Shown in pieces: positions 61,864 to 64,000 of a stretch of 64,000 nt of DNA (its first letter is position 1; each line of letters opens with the position of its first letter). The translations under genes were made by a program, and so were the position numbers. The stretch is taken from positions 49,063 through 113,062 of the forward strand of contig SAJS01000021.1 in the NCBI GenBank assembly GCA_004017535.1, written 5' to 3'. Below the pieces are notes generated by a model. That model did no database searches, was not told where the DNA came from, and worked only from the letters and a program-made list of their open reading frames with translations. This DNA comes from Mesorhizobium sp. (GTDB lineage: Bacteria > Pseudomonadota > Alphaproteobacteria > Rhizobiales > Rhizobiaceae).

Positions 61864-62922
61864 TCAGAGACGCTTGATCTCGATACCGCGTTTTCTCAGC
61901 ACGTAGCCGATCTGGCGCGGGGTCAAACCGAGCAGGCGCGCCGCCTTTGCCTGCACCCAGCCACACTTTTCCATGGCAGCAATGACCGTATCGGCATCGG
62001 GCACCCTACCACGACTCGTGGCAGGGCCTATCGGCGCTTGCCCGTCGCCGACGGGCGGGGCGGCACAGGCGGCGGAAGGCTGGATCGTAGTCGACTTCTC
62101 TGACGTCGGCGGTCCGTTCTTCCACAGCGCCGCGGCCAAGCACTGATCCGCGTAACAGGCAAAGTCAGTTCTGAGGATTGATGGACCCGTCGCCAGAACT
62201 GCCGTCCGTTGAACGCAGTTTTCGAGCTCTCGGATGTTGCCTGGAAATTCGCAGTTCATTAGCACCTCAATCGCTTCGGGAGCGAAGGTCAGCGTGTGAT
62301 CATTCTCAGTATTGAAATTCTTGAGAAACTGAGCGGCCAAGAGCGGAATATCACCTCGCCTTTCGCGCAATGCCGGCACGCGTAAAGTGACGACGTTGAT
62401 GCGATAATAGAGGTCTTGCCGGAACTCCTTGCGTTGAACTGCCGTTTCCAAGTCCCTGTTCGTTGCGGCAATCACGCGAACATCAACTTTAATGGTGTGG
62501 TTGCTGCCGACGCGCTCAAACTCCTGCTCCTGCAGGACACGCAGCAGCTTAGCCTGGAACGAACCTGATATTTCGCCAATCTCGTCCAGAAACAATGTGC
62601 CTTTGTCGGCAGCCTCAAAGCGCCCCTTGCGCAAACTGCTCGCGTCGGTGAAGGCACCCTTCTCATGACCGAACAAGTCAGATTCCAGAAGCGTCTCGGT
62701 GAGCGCCGCGCAATTGACCTTGATGAAGGGCTGCTTGGCGCGAGGCGAGAGCTCGTGAATGGCTTTGGCAACCAGCTCCTTACCGGTTCCGGATTCACCT
62801 CGCAACAGGACCGTAGTCTTCGCCTTGGCCACCTTGACAAGGTGCTCACGCAGCTTGCGCAGCGCCTGACTATCGCCAAGCATCTCCTTGCTGATCTTTT
62901 TACGTTCCATTTGGCAGCCCAT
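61864..62922 (-). CDS. nifA: Nitrogen fixation activator NifA, short form without GAF domain
   Basis: A 352-residue sigma-54-dependent activator. The AAA+ domain starts almost at once: Walker A GESGTGKE at 42-49, FGHEKGAFTDA (sigma-54 contact loop), Walker B TLFLDEIGE and sensor RELENC. The redox motif C-X11-C-X19-C-X4-C is intact (from NCEF through ENC to ACYADQC), marking an oxygen-sensitive NifA. The C-terminal helix-turn-helix is WVQAKAARLLGLTPRQIGYV. The N-terminal GAF sensor domain of typical NifA (about 200 residues) is missing; no in-frame continuation upstream encodes it. Alternative start: ATG 62910. It should drive the TGT-N10-ACA promoters in this window. Confidence 0.93.
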   Translation of the reverse strand: MGCQMERKKISKEMLGDSQALRKLREHLVKVAKAKTTVLLRGESGTGKELVAKAIHELSPRAKQPFIKVNCAALTETLLESDLFGHEKGAFTDASSLRKGRFEAADKGTLFLDEIGEISGSFQAKLLRVLQEQEFERVGSNHTIKVDVRVIAATNRDLETAVQRKEFRQDLYYRINVVTLRVPALRERRGDIPLLAAQFLKNFNTENDHTLTFAPEAIEVLMNCEFPGNIRELENCVQRTAVLATGPSILRTDFACYADQCLAAALWKNGPPTSEKSTTIQPSAACAAPPVGDGQAPIGPATSRGRVPDADTVIAAMEKCGWVQAKAARLLGLTPRQIGYVLRKRGIEIKRL

Positions 62923-63669
62923 CCCACTCCGCCACCCGCCGGTAGAACTGCACTGGACGGTGAGCTGTGTTGTATTTCGTCATCATCATTCTCGATCTCA
63001 CCTTTGTTGCTTCGAAATTTTCGGCGCGCGGACGCCCTCGGCAAATGGCAATGGCGCCTGAGCATCGTTGCCTTTCACCAGGACGAGCGTCTTCCTCCGC
63101 GCGGGCGCTCGCAATATGCGGTTTGCGCAGGCCTTTACTCGACCGGTCGCTGTTCTGTCCGGCTTCTGCCGCACCGCAGCCTGCAAACTCATCCTTGACA
63201 AGAAAGGAGGGGAGTCAACCGAGCTCTCCTTGCATTTATGCAAGGAAAATTGTCAGTTTGATAGAATTCTATCAAAACGGCAGAAACGCCCCGCCCCAGT
63301 TTGGCTGTACCTGCGGCGTTCAGCGTACGTGACGACATGTGCGGACTTGTCCCAATTGCCATCCGAGTTGTGCGGAACAGTAGCTGCTGCGCTGTTCGCT
63401 TCAACCGCGTGAGGCCGGAGACAGTAGAGACGGCGGCTCGTCGAGCGAGGTTTCATTGTTCGGCTACTAAACCGGCTGTCCTTTGGTGGGAGTTGGTTTC
63501 GCCCAAGTTCTGGGCCTGGGGGCGTCTAGCCCGTTTCGCCGCACAGGCTCCTTCCACATCGTCGAGGCCGAGAAGGAGGGACCCCACAGCTCTCCCTGTA
63601 TCACAATGCCCCGCCCCTCAAGCAGCTAGATACGACAGGTGACCTCAAATGAGGCGTCTTGCATGGCTT
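62923..63669. other. Leader region of nifA and gap to nodE
   Basis: No supported gene. It contains the 20-bp palindrome at 63257. No NifA site or -24/-12 element was found, so this nifA is probably not self-activated through sigma-54. Confidence 0.5.
63257..63276. promoter_or_regulatory. Perfect 20-bp palindrome upstream of nifA
   Basis: TTTGATAGAATTCTATCAAA is a perfect inverted repeat about 335 bases before the nifA ATG. Its length and symmetry suit a dimeric regulator of the LacI/GalR type. In M. loti R7A a LacI/GalR-family protein (FixV) activates nifA2, which makes it a candidate binder; that link is inferred. Confidence 0.6.
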
Positions 63670-64000
63670 CTACACCTGCCTGAATGCCAGAACTGCGTTC
63701 GTACCGCCCATGGCGAAGGCGTTGCTCATGGCGACGCGCACCTTGCGCTCGCGCGGCACATTGGGTGTGATGTCGAGGTCGCAAGCGGGATCTGGCTCGC
63801 GATAGTTGGCGGTCGGCGGCACGACGTCCTCTTGGATTGCCATCACGCAGGCGATCATTTCAAGCGCGCTCGCTGCGCCGAGGCAATGCGCGTGCGTGGA
63901 CTTGGTGGAAGAGATGGACATCAAATAAGCGTGGTTTCCAAACACACGCTTGATCGCCGCCGTTTCAGTCTGATCATTGCTTTTGGTACCGGTGCCGTGC
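63670..64000 (-). CDS. nodE: Beta-ketoacyl-ACP synthase, NodE-like, C-terminal part (cut by window end)
   Basis: The C-terminal 109 residues of a KAS II-type enzyme; the frame stays open to the window edge. Visible are HGTGTKSND with the first active-site histidine, [20 protein letters not shown] with the second, and [15 protein letters not shown] near the end. The stretch [20 protein letters not shown] and the overall similarity favour NodE, which makes unsaturated acyl chains of Nod factors, over housekeeping FabF. The rest of the gene and any nodF lie outside the window. Confidence 0.8.
   Translation of the reverse strand, partial: HGTGTKSNDQTETAAIKRVFGNHAYLMSISSTKSTHAHCLGAASALEMIACVMAIQEDVVPPTANYREPDPACDLDITPNVPRERKVRVAMSNAFAMGGTNAVLAFRQV

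Noticed and set aside
63301-63642. Plus-strand frame including MCGLVPIAIRVV, resembling a GlmS/NodM start
   Set aside because: Similarity is limited to four residues, followed by unrelated sequence; no glutaminase motifs.

Overview
The window looks like part of a Mesorhizobium symbiosis island (M. loti / M. huakuii type). The evidence is a nifHDKENX operon, iscN-(nifU)-nifS-nifW-fixABCX, nifB-fdxN-nifZ-nifT, a second rpoN paired with a peroxiredoxin, nifQ, a NifA lacking its sensor domain, acdS (ACC deaminase), an alpha-carbonic anhydrase, a nodE end and a nodL-like gene, all amid transposon debris and gene remnants. No tRNA, rRNA or CRISPR was seen.

Layout. 0-9.3 kb: the end of an ABC exporter gene, then two diverged copies of a minus-strand block (thioredoxin/TPR protein, nifX remnant, DUF269 gene, CCE_0567-like gene, fdxB) flanking acdS. 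9.3-13.2 kb: an N-hydroxylating monooxygenase, a universal stress protein and an atypical OmpR-type regulator. 13.2-21.5 kb: nifH-D-K-E-N-X-DUF269 on the minus strand with a NifA/sigma-54 promoter. 21.8-26.1 kb: a frameshifted sunset-domain gene, a queE remnant, alpha-carbonic anhydrase and intact queC-queD-queE. 26.4-31 kb: a nested transposon stack (IS3-type element inside an IS630 remnant, with two IS110-type elements inside the IS3 element). 31-34.6 kb: a luciferase-like monooxygenase, a hisC-like gene and IS21 and asnB remnants. 35.2-43.5 kb: prxS-rpoN2 facing nifQ, with a five-gene minus-strand operon (P450, ferredoxin-NTF2 fusion, double SDR, flavin monooxygenase, nifQ). 43.5-48.6 kb: IS481, an MFS transporter, hmuS and a small gene. 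48.7-60.4 kb: iscN, nifU and nifV remnants, nifS, nifW, fixABCX, a hydrolase pseudogene, an IS66 remnant, a nifA remnant, nifB, fdxN, nifZ, nifT and a SIR2-like gene. 60.7-64 kb: nodL-like gene, short nifA and the 3' end of nodE.

How it works together. Seven perfect TGT-N10-ACA NifA sites and one variant site are visible. Together with -24/-12 elements they mark promoters for the thioredoxin/TPR operon (copy A), nifH, prxS-rpoN2, the P450 operon, iscN, fixA and nifB; acdS has a site but no convincing core promoter. NifA (61.9-62.9 kb) and RpoN2 (36.2-37.7 kb) therefore probably switch on nearly everything nitrogenase-related here. Upstream of nifA lies a perfect 20-bp palindrome that may be the operator of a master regulator. 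Fossils of nifA, nifV, nifU, nifX, queC, queE, asnB and others show repeated duplication and decay. Loss of nifV fits the known dependence of Mesorhizobium loti on host homocitrate.
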